Positions 1 through 10,660 of a stretch of DNA of 64,000 bases are shown here, piece after piece. Below the pieces are notes generated by a model, which was given only the letters and a program-made list of their open reading frames with translations, ran no database searches and was not told the origin of the DNA. A program made the position numbers and the translations under genes. The stretch comes from Pinus tabuliformis (Eukaryota; Streptophyta; Pinopsida; Pinales; Pinaceae): assembly GCA_031772625.1 (NCBI GenBank), contig CM062810.1:708401584-708465583 (forward strand), written 5' to 3'. How positions within the stretch are numbered: position 1 is the first letter of the stretch; each line of letters starts with the position of its first letter.

Positions 1-42
1 TATTCTAAAAGAACTATGGGGTCCTCAACACTCTTTCCAGCC

Positions 43-2425
43 TGTTAGTATCAGTCTTTTCAGCCTTCCTCCAGTGATCAAATATGCTCTTACAAAGTGA
101 TTTTGAAGTGTCAAGGTCAAATTTTGTCATTTCAGTGAGTCTTCAAGAAAAATTTGGTCACTAGGCATTAGGTCTAGGGTTTGCTTTCACTCCTTCTAAA
201 GTTGTCCAAATGTTGGTCCATGTCACCATTCAGCTGAGTTTATCCTCATTCATAGGGTTGTCATTATCATGTCAGTGTTTAATGAGTCATTTTACACCTT
301 GTCCATGCTTCAGTTGCGCTTAGGCAGGGTCATTTCCCTCTCCTAGGGTTTTGAAAGCTAATTTCTCTTGGACGGTCAAATTATCGGCAAAACTTGTATC
401 CAGATGTTCATACACCTTCCCCTATCCTTAAAGTACCTTATTAAATGCTTCCCATCCCTTAGATCCGCCAAATTCCTCATTTTTGCACAAACCCTAATTT
501 CTAGCTACAACTTGGCAATTTTCTAGGTTGGGCCTGTGTTTTGCCCTTTTGGACCCCTTTTCCTCACTCAATATCTGAGATTCCACTTTCCCCTGCTTCC
601 TAACATCCCTCCCTACTTCCAAAAATTTCCCCAAGAATTTAGAAGCCCCTTATCCTCTTCATTTCGCTTCATTTCGGCAAAATCCCTTGTTCCACACATC
701 GGGATAAGTTTCACTCAAAAGCCGTTTCAGAGCAATCAAAGATGAATTTTGGAAAACTGAGAGAGGTTTTTGTCCATAACATGCCAAAGAAGAAAAACCT
801 CCTTCACTTTTTGTACAGGTGTCATGGTTTTAGAGAAATGTCAAAATTGCAATCGCTAGATCCAAGGAGGTTGGCCAAGGTACTAAAACGACGGAAAAGG
901 CCCGACCCCCTCCACATCTTGGTTGAGGCTTCTTTGAAGGAGCATGATACTAAATAACTCAACTCCATCACAAATTTCAAAAAATTTTGAGCATTTTGGG
1001 TGATTTGTGATTTTTCTGGCAAAAAACAGGTTTTCTTCACCGATGGGTCGCGCGCCGCACGCGACCCTTTCGTTTGGCAACTCCATTGTGGAAAAACTCA
1101 GCATTTCTGGATTTGTCATGGAAAGTTACACTTGCTCAGCCATTACCAAGAAATTTCACCAAGTTTTGGGCCTCTAGAAAGTCAAAAAACAAGCAAAAAA
1201 TGACTTTCTGCCACATTTTTGACACACAAGAAGCAGTCTTGTGAGATTGCAATTTTTGAGGGGCAAATGACAACCAAATTCAGAAATTCCACTTGGGTTG
1301 GAAAGTAGACATCCAGATCTTTCCAACAAGCCCACTTTTGCCTCATTTGGACACCTGGAAGTGCCTCAAAAGTGCCTCCAAATGCGCGCGACCCATCCAG
1401 GAATTGCGCGCGACCCATCAGGCAGTTTGCACAAGAATTCAACCTACAGCTCAGCAAAACGCAGTTTTGACTGGATTTGACTTTTTGGAGTTGATTTTCA
1501 TCCTCCTTGTTGTAAATGATGTAATTTTATGATGTTTAGACACTTATTTATCTTTTCTAGAAGATTCATTCATAAGATAGGTAAAATTTAATGAATGAAT
1601 TGGTTTCCTAGCTTATAGAGGCAAGTTGTTTTGATTGCCTAGATTTTAGTGCTCAGTTTAGAATTGGTTGAAACAGCTCCTAGAAGGATGAGCTCGACCC
1701 CTAGAGGCAAGGAAAGGTGTTAGCTTGCCTATATTATGTATTTTCTTAGTCATTTTCAGAGGTTGGAAGGGTTGGACTCTTGATGGAGAAGCTCTACTGT
1801 ATTACTCATTGTATCTCTGCAATTTTGGCAAAGGAAGAAAGACCAGGGTTTTGCAGTCCTTTTTGGGATTCTTGTGGTCACATGTGTTGATGGTGTTTTT
1901 CTCTTTGTACTTGTAAGTGTGTTATGTGAATCATTTCCTTACTTTTCCTTCTGCAAATTAGGCAAATGAAGTGTTAAAGTAGAATTCATGACTGTCATGC
2001 TCTGCTTTTAAGTTTGCTTAATATCAATGTTTTCAACTGTTTAAGGGGAATTCAAGGTTATTGCTTGCTCTCCTTAACTCCTCGCGGTCATTCTCGTCCA
2101 TCCACCTCTATCAAAGGCATCAATACTGTTTCCTACCTCGCCCCAAAGAACTCCCTGCAAAAACTGTGTCCAATCCCCGCACCCAGAATTGCCTTTCCCC
2201 AACTTTCCACCAAAACCCTAAAAATCCCAAATTAAACCTTTTGATCAGTTTACTAGCCTAAAATCAGTGTTTCCTCATTGGCTATCTCGCCCGTTGAAGA
2301 TCTTTACCGAGATAGACCGGAGAGAGCCCTCTCCTGCCCCGTAGGGCTAGCTACGAGGCTAAGTGGTTTGATGTTGCCTTGAAGTTTACCTTTCTCAGCC
2401 TGAGGTGAAATTTCAAGCGCTAACA
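43..2425 (+). repeat. 5' LTR of the Gypsy-type gag-only element
   Basis: A 2383-bp terminal repeat matching 4496-6857 along its whole length. Several short reading frames recur in both copies (for example 742-957), but this follows from the LTR duplication and is no evidence of a protein. The 5' copy carries an extra unit of about 22 bp near 1385-1420, where a GCGCGACCCATC motif occurs twice; the 3' copy has it once. I see no obvious TATA box. Confidence 0.9.
1045..1067 (+). other. GC-rich perfect hairpin in the Gypsy-type LTR
   Basis: GGGTCGCG (1045-1052) and CGCGACCC (1060-1067) form an 8-bp stem around a 7-base loop in an otherwise AT-rich LTR. In the 3' LTR (about 5498-5520) one arm reads GGGTCGTG, which still pairs as RNA through a G-U wobble. 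The related sequence CGCGCGACCCATC recurs near 1385-1420 in the opposite orientation to the left arm. The role is unknown. Confidence 0.6.
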
Positions 2426-2446
2426 TATTGGCGACCATACTGGGGA
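2426..2446 (+). promoter_or_regulatory. Probable primer-binding site of the Gypsy-type element
   Basis: Three bases after the 5' LTR ends, the sequence reads TGGCGACCATACTGGGGA. It starts with TGG, complementary to a tRNA 3' CCA end, and resembles the TGGCGCC...GGGGA primer sites of plant Gypsy elements. The exact tRNA was not determined. Confidence 0.6.
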
Positions 2447-2784
2447 GAACAAACTTGTTTGTGGATTGATGTGTTGGTTTCATAAGTCTTAGACGGAGCC
2501 TGAAGTTATGCCAGGTAGCCTTCGAAACGCTTTTGCTTTGCATAAGCGGAAGTAGATAAACGCTGCTTCAGTCAATCTCCGTGAGCTTGTGAATATAGCA
2601 CTTCATTTGCATTTTACCCCAGTACATGTATCGAGTTCAGATTTGATTGTTGATAGTGGACAACGATCAGACACTGACAAGGCTGAAATCATTCACCTGG
2701 CGACTCTTTTCACTGAAGAATCCAGCAACCTATGCTTCATGGTGACTTCACTGCAGGAAGATCAGTAGCTTTGAGCTTTTCAAG

Positions 2785-4134
2785 ATGGACCGAATCACAA
2801 GAAGATATGCTCCCTTGAGCGGAGATCACATCCTTGGTTTTCCAAATAAAATTCCAAAGGTAGATTGGTCAAGGAATCTGCCTATATTTAATGATGATGG
2901 TAAGAAGGATGCTGCTTTACATCTAGTTAGATTTCATATGCATATTCGCAAGTTGAAGGTGGATTTTCCTGAAGATTGTTTAATGAAGATATTCCTGGCC
3001 ACTCTGGAAGGTGAAGCCCAATCTTGGTATGAAAGTTTGTCGCCTGCTTGTATTTACTGTTTAAAGGATTTTCATGCCTTGTTTATTGAAAGATATAGGG
3101 ACTTTTATCCATCATTAAATTTAGTTCAAGACTGTTGCAAGCATGCTTATAGTTTTATTGAAAGCCTTGAGAAGTTTTATGAAGATGATAATTTCATGGA
3201 TGCTGAGATCATGGAGGCTCTGTATGAGAATCCATTTCAGCAACATGAAGAGAACCTAGTGGATACCCATCAAGATGATCAGGAAATTTTGCAGCAGAAT
3301 CAAGATCAGCAGGTTGAAGATGGCCATATGGTTGAAAATGATGAAAGAGAGGGTTCTATTTCAGATCTGCCCACAGAAGAAGACAGCGTGCAGGGTAGTC
3401 AAGATTCAATTTCAGAATGTGATGCAGCCCAGTCAGCTACTTTAGAACTAGATTCAAATTATGAGGACCAAGCATATCTTGTGCTGAAGCCCATCAAAGA
3501 GAGCTCTGCTGTTGAGATCATAGACAGAGTTTTGGATTCAGATGTTCATGAACAGCAAGGTGAGATCTTTGCTCAAGCAAGTGAAGAAGTTTCTTTGAGT
3601 GAATTTGTGGCAGACGATGTAAATGATAATATTGTGCTTGATAATATTGAAGAATGTAATAAGGAACTTGATAATTTGGTTGTGATATCATATGAAGATG
3701 ACCTACAACACATTCACACCATAGAAGAACAAAACATTTAGGATTTCCATTCAGATTCCTCTTCATATGTTTCATGTGCTGAAATGCTTTTCCAAGAAGA
3801 GATCTGCCCATCCATTTGTTCAGAGTTTTTTGAAGCCCATGAGCATACTTTCACCGAAGCACATGATGAAGGCAGATTAGAATTTGAAACAAAGGACACC
3901 TTGTTCTTTCAGCAGGAGGTGGCAATGGCAAATCTTCATGTTTTTTACGATCCTCTAGCAAGTTTGTTGCAGCCAGTAGTGAAAGTGTTTATTACAGTGT
4001 TTTGTTGCAGCCATGGTCAACTATGTTTTTGGATGCCCAGTGATAGGTTTGTACTGTTGACCAGAAGATCTAATCAGGAGAATCAAACAAGGCATCTGCT
4101 TGATTGGTTGCATTGGCATTTTGATATAGTTTGA
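2785..4134 (+). CDS. Gypsy-type gag-like coding region (fossil)
   Basis: The N-terminal third (about residues 20-120) has the layout of the plant retrotransposon gag domain: a helical segment with FPEDCLMKIFLATLEGEA, then SWYESL and a further helix ending FIERYRDFYP. This domain builds the virus-like particle. The rest is strongly acidic, rich in Glu, Asp and Gln, and looks unstructured; the acidic character continues past 3741. No CCHC zinc knuckle, protease DSG motif or reverse transcriptase motif is visible anywhere in the 2.07-kb interior. The start was chosen at the ATG after a leader of about 360 bases. The domain call is fairly secure; the function of the acidic tail is unknown. Confidence 0.7.
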
Positions 4135-4401
4135 TGTATATTGTCTTGTAAGAAACACAGGTGGTTGTCATCATGATTTCAAATCTTGATGGACTGCTGC
4201 CCTTCAAAAAGCTTTGAAAAGTCTTGTTTTAAGTCAGTCATGAGTCATTTGTGTTTGGTCTGTTGAGTGAGTTTTTCAAGTTATTTCAGTTTGCCATCGA
4301 GTCGGTTTGAGTCAAGTTTCAGTTAAGTTTCAGTCAATTTTTAGTCAAGTTTCATTCAATAAATGTGTCAAAGGTTTTGTGTTATCCGTTCAAAATAATA
4401 A

Positions 4402-4473
4402 CTCCATCGCCCAATGGATGAAAGCACTGGTCAGCTCTCCCAGAGGTCTGAGGTTCTTGGCACCTCCAAGGAG
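4402..4473 (+). other. Degenerate tRNA-like (SINE-head-like) 72-nt sequence beside the 3' LTR
   Basis: The stretch has tRNA length and a partial cloverleaf. Acceptor arms 4402-4408 and 4467-4473 pair at 5 of 7 positions. An anticodon-like stem CTGG/CCAG lies at 4427-4430 and 4440-4443. A perfect 5-bp T-arm, GAGGT/ACCTC with a 7-base loop, lies at 4450-4466. The D region CCCAATGGATGAAAGC resembles an A box. The T loop is TCTTGGC, so the B box is poor and this is not a functional tRNA gene. It may be a relic of a tRNA-derived SINE or a captured tRNA sequence. Confidence 0.4.
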
Positions 4474-4495
4474 CTACCATCCCCATTGGAACCAA

Positions 4496-6857
4496 TGTTA
4501 GTGTCAGTCTTTTCAGCCTTCCTCCAGTGATCAAATATGCTCTTACAAAGTGATTTTGAAGTGTCAAGGTCAAATTTTGTCATTTCAGTGAGTCTTCAAG
4601 CAAAATTTGGTCACTAGGCATTAGGTCTAGGGTTTGCTTTCACTCCTTCTAAAGTTGTCCAAATGTTGGTCCATGTCACCATTCAGCTGAATTTATCCTC
4701 ATTCATAGGGTTGTCATTATCATGTCAGTGTTTAATGAGTCATTTTACACCTTGTCCATGCTTCAGTTGCGCCTAGGCAGGGTCATTTCCCTCTCCTAGG
4801 GTTTTGAAAGCTAATTTCTCTTGGACGGTCAAATCATCGGCAAAACTTGTATCCAGATGTTCATACACCTTCCCCTATCCTTAAAGTACCTTATTAAATG
4901 CTTCCCATCCCTTAGATCCGCCAAATTCCTCATTTTTGCACAAACCCTAGTTTCTAGCTACAACTTGGCAATTTTCTAGGTTGGGCCTGTGTTTTGCCCT
5001 TTTGGACCCCTTCCCCTCACTCAATCTCTAAGATTCCACTTTCCCCTGCTTCTTAACATCCCTCCCTACTTCCAAAAATTTCCCCAAGAATTTAGAAGCC
5101 CCTTATCCCCTTCATTTCGCTTCATTTCGGCAAAATCCCTTGTTCCACACATCGGGATAAGTTTCACTCAAAAGCCGTTTCAGAGCAATCAAAGATGAAT
5201 TTTGGAAAACTGAGAGAGGTTTTTGTCCATAACATGCCAAAGAAGAAAACCCTCCTTCACTTTTTGCACAAGTGTCATGGTTTTAGAGAAATGTCAAAAT
5301 TACAATCGCTAGATCCAAGGAGGTTGGCCAAGGCACTAAAACGACAGAAAAGGCCCGACCCCCTCCACATCTTGGCTGAGGCTTCTTTGAAGGAGCATGA
5401 TACTAAATAACTCAACTCCAACACAAATTTCAAGAAATTTTGAGCATTTTGGGTCATTTGTGATTTTTCTGGCAAAAAACAGGTTTTCTTCACCGATGGG
5501 TCGTGCGCCGCACGCGACCCTTTCGTTTGGCAACTCCATTGTGGAAAAATTCAGTATTTCTGGATTTGTCATGGAAAGTTACACTTGCTCAGCCATTACC
5601 AAGAAATTTCACCAAGTTTTGGGCCTCCAGAAAGTCAAAAAACAAGCAAAAAATGACTTTTTGCCACATTTTTGACACACAGGAAGAAGTCTTGGGAGAT
5701 TGCAATTTTTGAGGGGCAAATGACAACCAAATTCAGAAATTCCACTTGGGCTGGAAAGTAGACATCCAGACCTTTCCAACAAGCCCACTTTTGCCTCATT
5801 TGGACACCTGGAAGTGCCTCAAAAGTGCCTCCAAAGGCGCGCGACCCATCAGGCAGTTTGCACAGGAATTCAACCTACAGCTCAGCAAAACGCAGTTTTG
5901 ACTGGATTTGACTTTTTAGAGTTGATTTTCATCCTCCTTGTTGTAAATGATGTAATTTTATGATGTTTAGACACCTATTTATCTCTTCTAGAAGATTCAT
6001 TCATAAGATAGGTAAAATTTAATGAATGAATTGGTTTCCTAGCTTATAGAGGCAAGTTGTTTTGATTGCCTAGATTTTAGTGCTCAATTTAGAATTGGTT
6101 GAAACAGCTCCTAGAAGGATGAGCTCGACCCCTAGAGGCAAGGAAAGGTGTTAGCTTGCCTATATTATGTATTTTCTTAGTCATTTTCAGAGGTTGGAAG
6201 GGTTGGACTCTTGAGGGAGAAGCTCTACTGTATTACTCATTGTATCTCTGCAATTTTGGCAAAGGAAGAAAGACCAGGGTTTTGCAGTCCTTTTTGGGAT
6301 TCTTGTGGTCACATGTGTTGATGGTGTTTTTCTCTTTGTACTTGTAAGTGTGTTATGTGAATCATTTCCTTACTTTTCCTTCTGCAAATTAGGCAAATGA
6401 AGTGTTAAAGTAGAATTCATGACTGTCATGCTCTGCTTTTAAGTTTGCTTAATATCAATGTTTTCAACTGTTTAAGGGGAATTCAAGGTTATTGCTTGCT
6501 CTCCTTAACTCCTCACCGGTCATTCTCGTCCATCCACCTCTATCAAAGGCATCAATACTGTTTCCTACCTCGCCCCAAAGAACTCCCTGCAAAAACTGTG
6601 TCCAATCCCCGCACCCAGAATTGCCTTTCCCCAACTTTCCACCAAAACCCTAAAAATCCCAAATTAAACCTTTTGATCAGTTTACTAGCCTAAAATCAGT
6701 GTTTCCTCATTAGCTATCTCGCCCGTTGAAGATCTTTGCCGAGATAGACCGGAGAGAGCCCTCTCCTGCCCCGTAGGGCTAGCTACAAGGCTAAGTGGTT
6801 TGATGTTGCCTTGAAGTTTACCTTTCTCAGCCTGAGGTGAAATTTCAAGCGCTAACA
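4496..6857 (+). repeat. 3' LTR of the Gypsy-type gag-only element
   Basis: A 2362-bp copy of 43-2425 with the same TGTTAG and CTAACA ends. Right after it come CTGCC and the resumed Copia gag. Differences from the 5' LTR are scattered substitutions and the missing 22-bp duplicate unit. Confidence 0.9.
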
Positions 6858-7535
6858 CTGCCGAAGACAAGCTCCGTGAGAAAGCTGACTATCACGGATG
6901 GAAGATGTCTATCGATCTAACCCTTGAAGATCAAGGAGTGCTGGACCATGTAAGAGGCAATATTGTTGAGCCTTCATCAAATGCATCTGCTGCTGCCTGG
7001 AACAAATGGAAAAATGGAGAAGTCAAAACAAAGAAGATCATCCGGGACTCTATCGACAAGCGCTTGGTGGCCTACATCTCTGAAATGGACACCTCCAAGG
7101 AAATCTACAATAGACTGGTGAGTTTATTTAAAGTTAATGATACAAATCAAGTTTTGTTTCTTAGAAATAAGCTGAGGGAAATCAAGAAGGGTAAAGATGA
7201 AAGTATGCAAGCATACTTCTTAAGAATCACCGAGATCAAGAACGATCTCCTATCTATTGGGGAAATTATTACTGACAGAGAAATGGCACTCACAACTCTT
7301 GGAGGATTGCCATTTGAATGGTATGTGTTCAGGTCTACTCTTTTGAACTATAATGTAATTCCTGGTTTCGAGGAATTAATGGCTAGATGCATTCAAGAAG
7401 AAACAAGGGAAGAAGTGCAAGAAATGCCCATGCCTAAAGGTCCTCCTGCTGCCTTTTCTTCTCATGCAAAGAAAAGAAATAATTCCGGGACTAAATCAAA
7501 AGGAAAGGCTGGACCTAAGGCTAGAAGAAAATGAC
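6858..7535 (+). CDS. Copia gag, downstream half (fossil)
   Basis: The translation has the typical Copia gag (UBN2/DUF4219-type) pattern: ADYHGWKMSIDL, then DTSKEIYNRLVSLF, LFLRNKLREIKKGKDESMQA and LTTLGGLPFEW. It ends in a basic Lys/Arg/Gly stretch, as is usual just before the zinc knuckle. The upstream half is the short piece at 1-42, cut off by the Gypsy-type insertion. Gag forms the particle in which reverse transcription takes place. Confidence 0.8.
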
Positions 7536-7539
7536 GATG

Positions 7540-7760
7540 TTACATTTGCGATAAAGCAAGTCACTATGTATGAGATCATGAGCATCATGATGAATGAGAT
7601 CATGGACATAAAGGGCAACATGAGATCATGGACATATAGGATAGCATGATGATGATGCACACTAGTTTGAGCAGCATTATGATGGATAAAATCATGGACA
7701 TGGGCAGCATGATGATAATCATGATTAGAGAAGCATGGTACAGTATGCAGTGGTGCAACT
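7540..7760 (+). repeat. ATGATG-rich tract resembling the family's own LTR, inside the coding region
   Basis: Bases 7660-7760 match part of the related LTR at about 62005-62100 closely, sharing ATCATGGACATGGG, AGCATGATGATAATCATGAT and GTATGCAGTGGT. The tract sits where zinc knuckle and protease sequence is expected. Coding-like sequence resumes near 7762 and matches the other family member near 54550. It looks like a piece of LTR carried into the body of the element, perhaps by template switching (inference). Confidence 0.55.
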
Positions 7761-10100
7761 CGAAATCCCTCTGATGGCAATCAAAGGAATGACAAATTCA
7801 ACAGCAAAGGTAAGAGGAGAGTTGGGAATCAAGGAAGAGGACAAGCATTCAAGAAGGCTAGAAATTCCAAGATGTATTAAATGCACCTGACCTCGAAAGG
7901 AACCTAGTGTCCATCTTGGCAATGTAAGACAGAGGCTACAAGGTAACCTTCAGCAATGGCAAGGTATGTATATGGAAAAATAATGATAAAGATTCCTTTA
8001 CTCTTGGGTTTAGTGTTGATTCATTATATCAGGTCGATGGAAGTCCGCTAGGTGTCATGTCTTGTGACACAACTCTTTAGTCCGAACTTTGGCATCGGAG
8101 GTTTTCCCACCTTCATTACAAAGCTCTACCCGATGTAAGACAGATGGTAACAGGGATGCCCAAATTCCAAGTAGAGAAAGAAGGTGTATGTCCGGGATGT
8201 GCCGAAGGAAAGCTCAAAAGGGGACCATTCCCCTCAAGCCAAAGCAAGACCTCCGATATATTACAGTTGGTTCACTCAGGCATACCTGAGGTTGGCATTA
8301 AGAGGGAGACTACTACACCACATACTCCTGAGCAGAATGGTGTGGTGGGAAGGAAGAACTGCACGATGATGGAAGCTGTCCGGGCCATGCTACATGATCA
8401 AAGACTTCTGAAGTTTCTATGGGCTGAAACTACAATCACCGCCGTATATGTACAAAATCGATGCCCTCATCAAGCATTGGGTTCCAAGACTCTTGAAGAA
8501 AAGTTCACCGCAAGGTGAACAATCTTCTGACTTTGAGTAGCTCTCAAGAAGCCGACACCAGGGAACCGAAAGAAAAGGATGATTGATCCTCATCCACATG
8601 AGCCTTTCTCTTCTAGGAAGAGGCTTTCATGGCTTAGGGAGATACTTGATGATTATGAAGGACATGCTGCACCCTGAGGAACCTTCCGTCAAATTAAGAA
8701 ACTTAACAAGTATCAGGGATACCTGACCATCATGAGCACGATCATACAAAATGAGCCTTCATCATTCTTAGATGTCGTCAAGCATTAACTATGGAAGGGT
8801 GCTATGACCATAGAATATGAGTCTATTATGGAGAATGATGTCTGGGAAGTAGTTCCTAGACCTTGGACAAGACAATTGTTACTTCAAAATGGCTTTACAA
8901 GATAAAGCATGCAGCAAATGGAAGTATGGAAAAGTATAAGGTTCATTTTGTTGCTCGTGGTTTATCCCAGAAGGAAGGTATAGACTATGATATTTGCACC
9001 TGTTGTCAGATATACGACCATCCGCTTGATCATAGCCCTTGTGACTTCACAAGGATGGAACCTACATCAGATGGATGTCAAGACTGCGTTCTTGCACGGT
9101 TTGATCAAAGAAGAGGTCTACGTGGAGCAACCCGAAGGATTTGAGATTTATGATTGAAAATCTCATGTATGCAGGTTGAAGAAGGCTCTCTATGGGCTGA
9201 AGCAAGCACCCCGAGCATGGTATGAGAGGATAGATAGCTACTTGATGAAGTTGGGATTCACTAGGAGTGAAGCCGATCGTAACCTTTACTTTAAGGTTGA
9301 AGATGAAAAGCCTATCATATTGGTGTTGCATGTGGATGACCTCTTTCTATAGGTGCAAACCCTCTCATTCACAAATGTAAGAGGGAGATGGCTTCTGAAT
9401 TTGAAATGAAGGACCAAGGACTTGAAGTGTGGCAAAAGCCAAGGGAAATTTTCCTATCTCAAGGAAAATATGTGGTAAAGATATTGGAAAGATTTGGTAT
9501 GATGGACTGCAAGCCTGTGACTACCTCGAGGATCTTAACTTTTAAAAGTTATATGGTAGTGATGTCGGACCAGATTTGGGAAATGCCTCTGAGTTTCATA
9601 AACTCATTCACATTGATGTTCATGGTGAACCTCCATCCGAACATATGTTTTGCAGTTAGCATTGTGAGCTCATATTTCGTTGAGCCTCTCTGGATTGATG
9701 CCAAGAATCTTCTAAGATATCTTCGTGGCACAATGGGTTAAGATACATTGTCGAAGATGTGAGACTACTTGGATATACTGATGCTGATTGGGCAGGAAGT
9801 GTGGTGGACTGTAAGAGCACTTCCGAGTGCTGTTTCACCTTGGGATCTGCTTCGATATCCTGGATGAGCAGGAAGCAGAAGTCGGTGACTTTGAGCACCG
9901 CTGAAGCAGGATATACTGTTGCTAGCATGACCTCGTGTGAGGCAGTCTGGTTGCGAAAGCTCTTCAGCGAGCTGTTTGGATTTACACTGGATACCATTGT
10001 GATTCTCTATAACAACCAGAGGTGGGATTCGATTATTGAGGAATCCCGTATTCGTCGATTGCTCCAGCAGATAGACATCATCTGGGATATGGTAAGTTGA
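7761..10100 (+). mobile_element. Copia pol remnant: integrase, reverse transcriptase and RNase H (fossil)
   Basis: Recognisable parts, in order: an integrase zinc motif near 8190 (CPGCAEGKLKRGPFP), an integrase core end near 8290-8515 (TPHTPEQNGVV and ML.DQRLLKFLWAE), reverse transcriptase at about 8860-9340 (WLYKIKHAANGS and KKALYGLKQAPRAW-like sequence), and RNase H at about 9750-10100 (GYTDADWAGS, SWMSRKQKSVTLSTAE). Much of the integrase core and linker is missing. These enzymes would copy the RNA and insert the DNA. The remnant is heavily broken and cannot be active. Confidence 0.85.
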
Positions 10101-10299
10101 TGAGCAAGGAGGCTCCATCGCCTTAAGATGATGTACAGGTTGATACACCTTGTCAAAGCGCTGAGGAAAGATCTAATTTGTGATTTTCCCAAACGACTTG
10201 GAGTCATCAAGAAACCCTTGTACAAGGGTCCTGCATGTTGCATACATTGAGCTCTGGGAGCTCTGAGGGCTTGTGGTTCTTACTGGAGCAACATACAAC

Positions 10300-10660
10300 C
10301 GTAGGGTGACTCACCCTCCCCTGGTGGTGCGCACTGGAACAAGATGATTCGCTCTCTTGTGGAACAAGATGATTCGGTCTCTTGTGGAACAAGATTATTG
10401 TCTCTCTTGTGGGACAAGATGATTCGCTCTCTTGTGGAACAGGATGATTCGCTCTCCTGTGTAGCAGGATGATTAGTTCTCCTGTGAGGCCTGGATTGAT
10501 GTGTTCTCCATGGCGATTGTAGCAGGATTGATGTGTTCTCCTGTGAGGCCTGGATTGATGTGTTCTCCATGGCGGCCTGGATTGATGTGTTCTCTATGGC
10601 GATTGTAGCAGGATTGATGTGTTCTCCTGTGAGGACAGGATTGATTAGTTCTCCTGTTGA
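10300..10660 (+). repeat. 25-bp tandem hairpin array in the Copia 3' region
   Basis: Six units with an exact 25-bp step start at 10339, 10364, 10389, 10414, 10439 and 10464; longer related units run on to about 10656. Each can fold as a 6-bp stem: ACAAGA...TCTTGT in the first four, ACAGGA...TCCTGT in the fifth and in the unit at 10635. The fourth pair changes from A-T to G-C on both sides, so pairing is kept; GCAGGA units keep a G-U pair. Another hairpin, AGGGTGA/TCACCCT, lies at 10303-10317. No protein is coded here. Confidence 0.75.

Larger units (their letters stand above)
43..6857 (+). mobile_element. Gypsy-type gag-only LTR retrotransposon with very long LTRs
   Basis: Two long direct repeats (43-2425 and 4496-6857) begin TGTTAG and end CTAACA and enclose only about 2.07 kb. 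The flanking 5 bp are CAGCC on the left and CTGCC on the right, a target duplication with one mismatch. The inside holds a primer-site-like sequence and a Gypsy-type gag, but no protease, reverse transcriptase or integrase. That fits the non-autonomous LARD/TR-GAG class, which relies on enzymes from relatives. The LTRs look about 97-98% alike by eye, so this is probably the youngest insertion here. I see no convincing polypurine tract before the 3' LTR. The structure looks whole; whether the gag reads through is uncertain. Confidence 0.85.

Noticed and set aside
742-957. 71-residue basic frame (MNFGKLREVF...) conserved at 5195-5410
   Set aside because: Both copies lie in the two LTRs of one young element, so their similarity reflects LTR duplication, not protein selection.
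4402-4473. A functional tRNA gene
   Set aside because: The T loop lacks the conserved TTCGANT sequence, the acceptor has two mismatches and the D arm is weak; kept only as a tRNA-like relic.
10339-10485. Evenly spaced short repeats that superficially suggest a CRISPR array
   Set aside because: Units are directly tandem at 25 bp with no unique spacers, lie inside a plant retrotransposon, and vary gradually; this is a minisatellite of hairpins.
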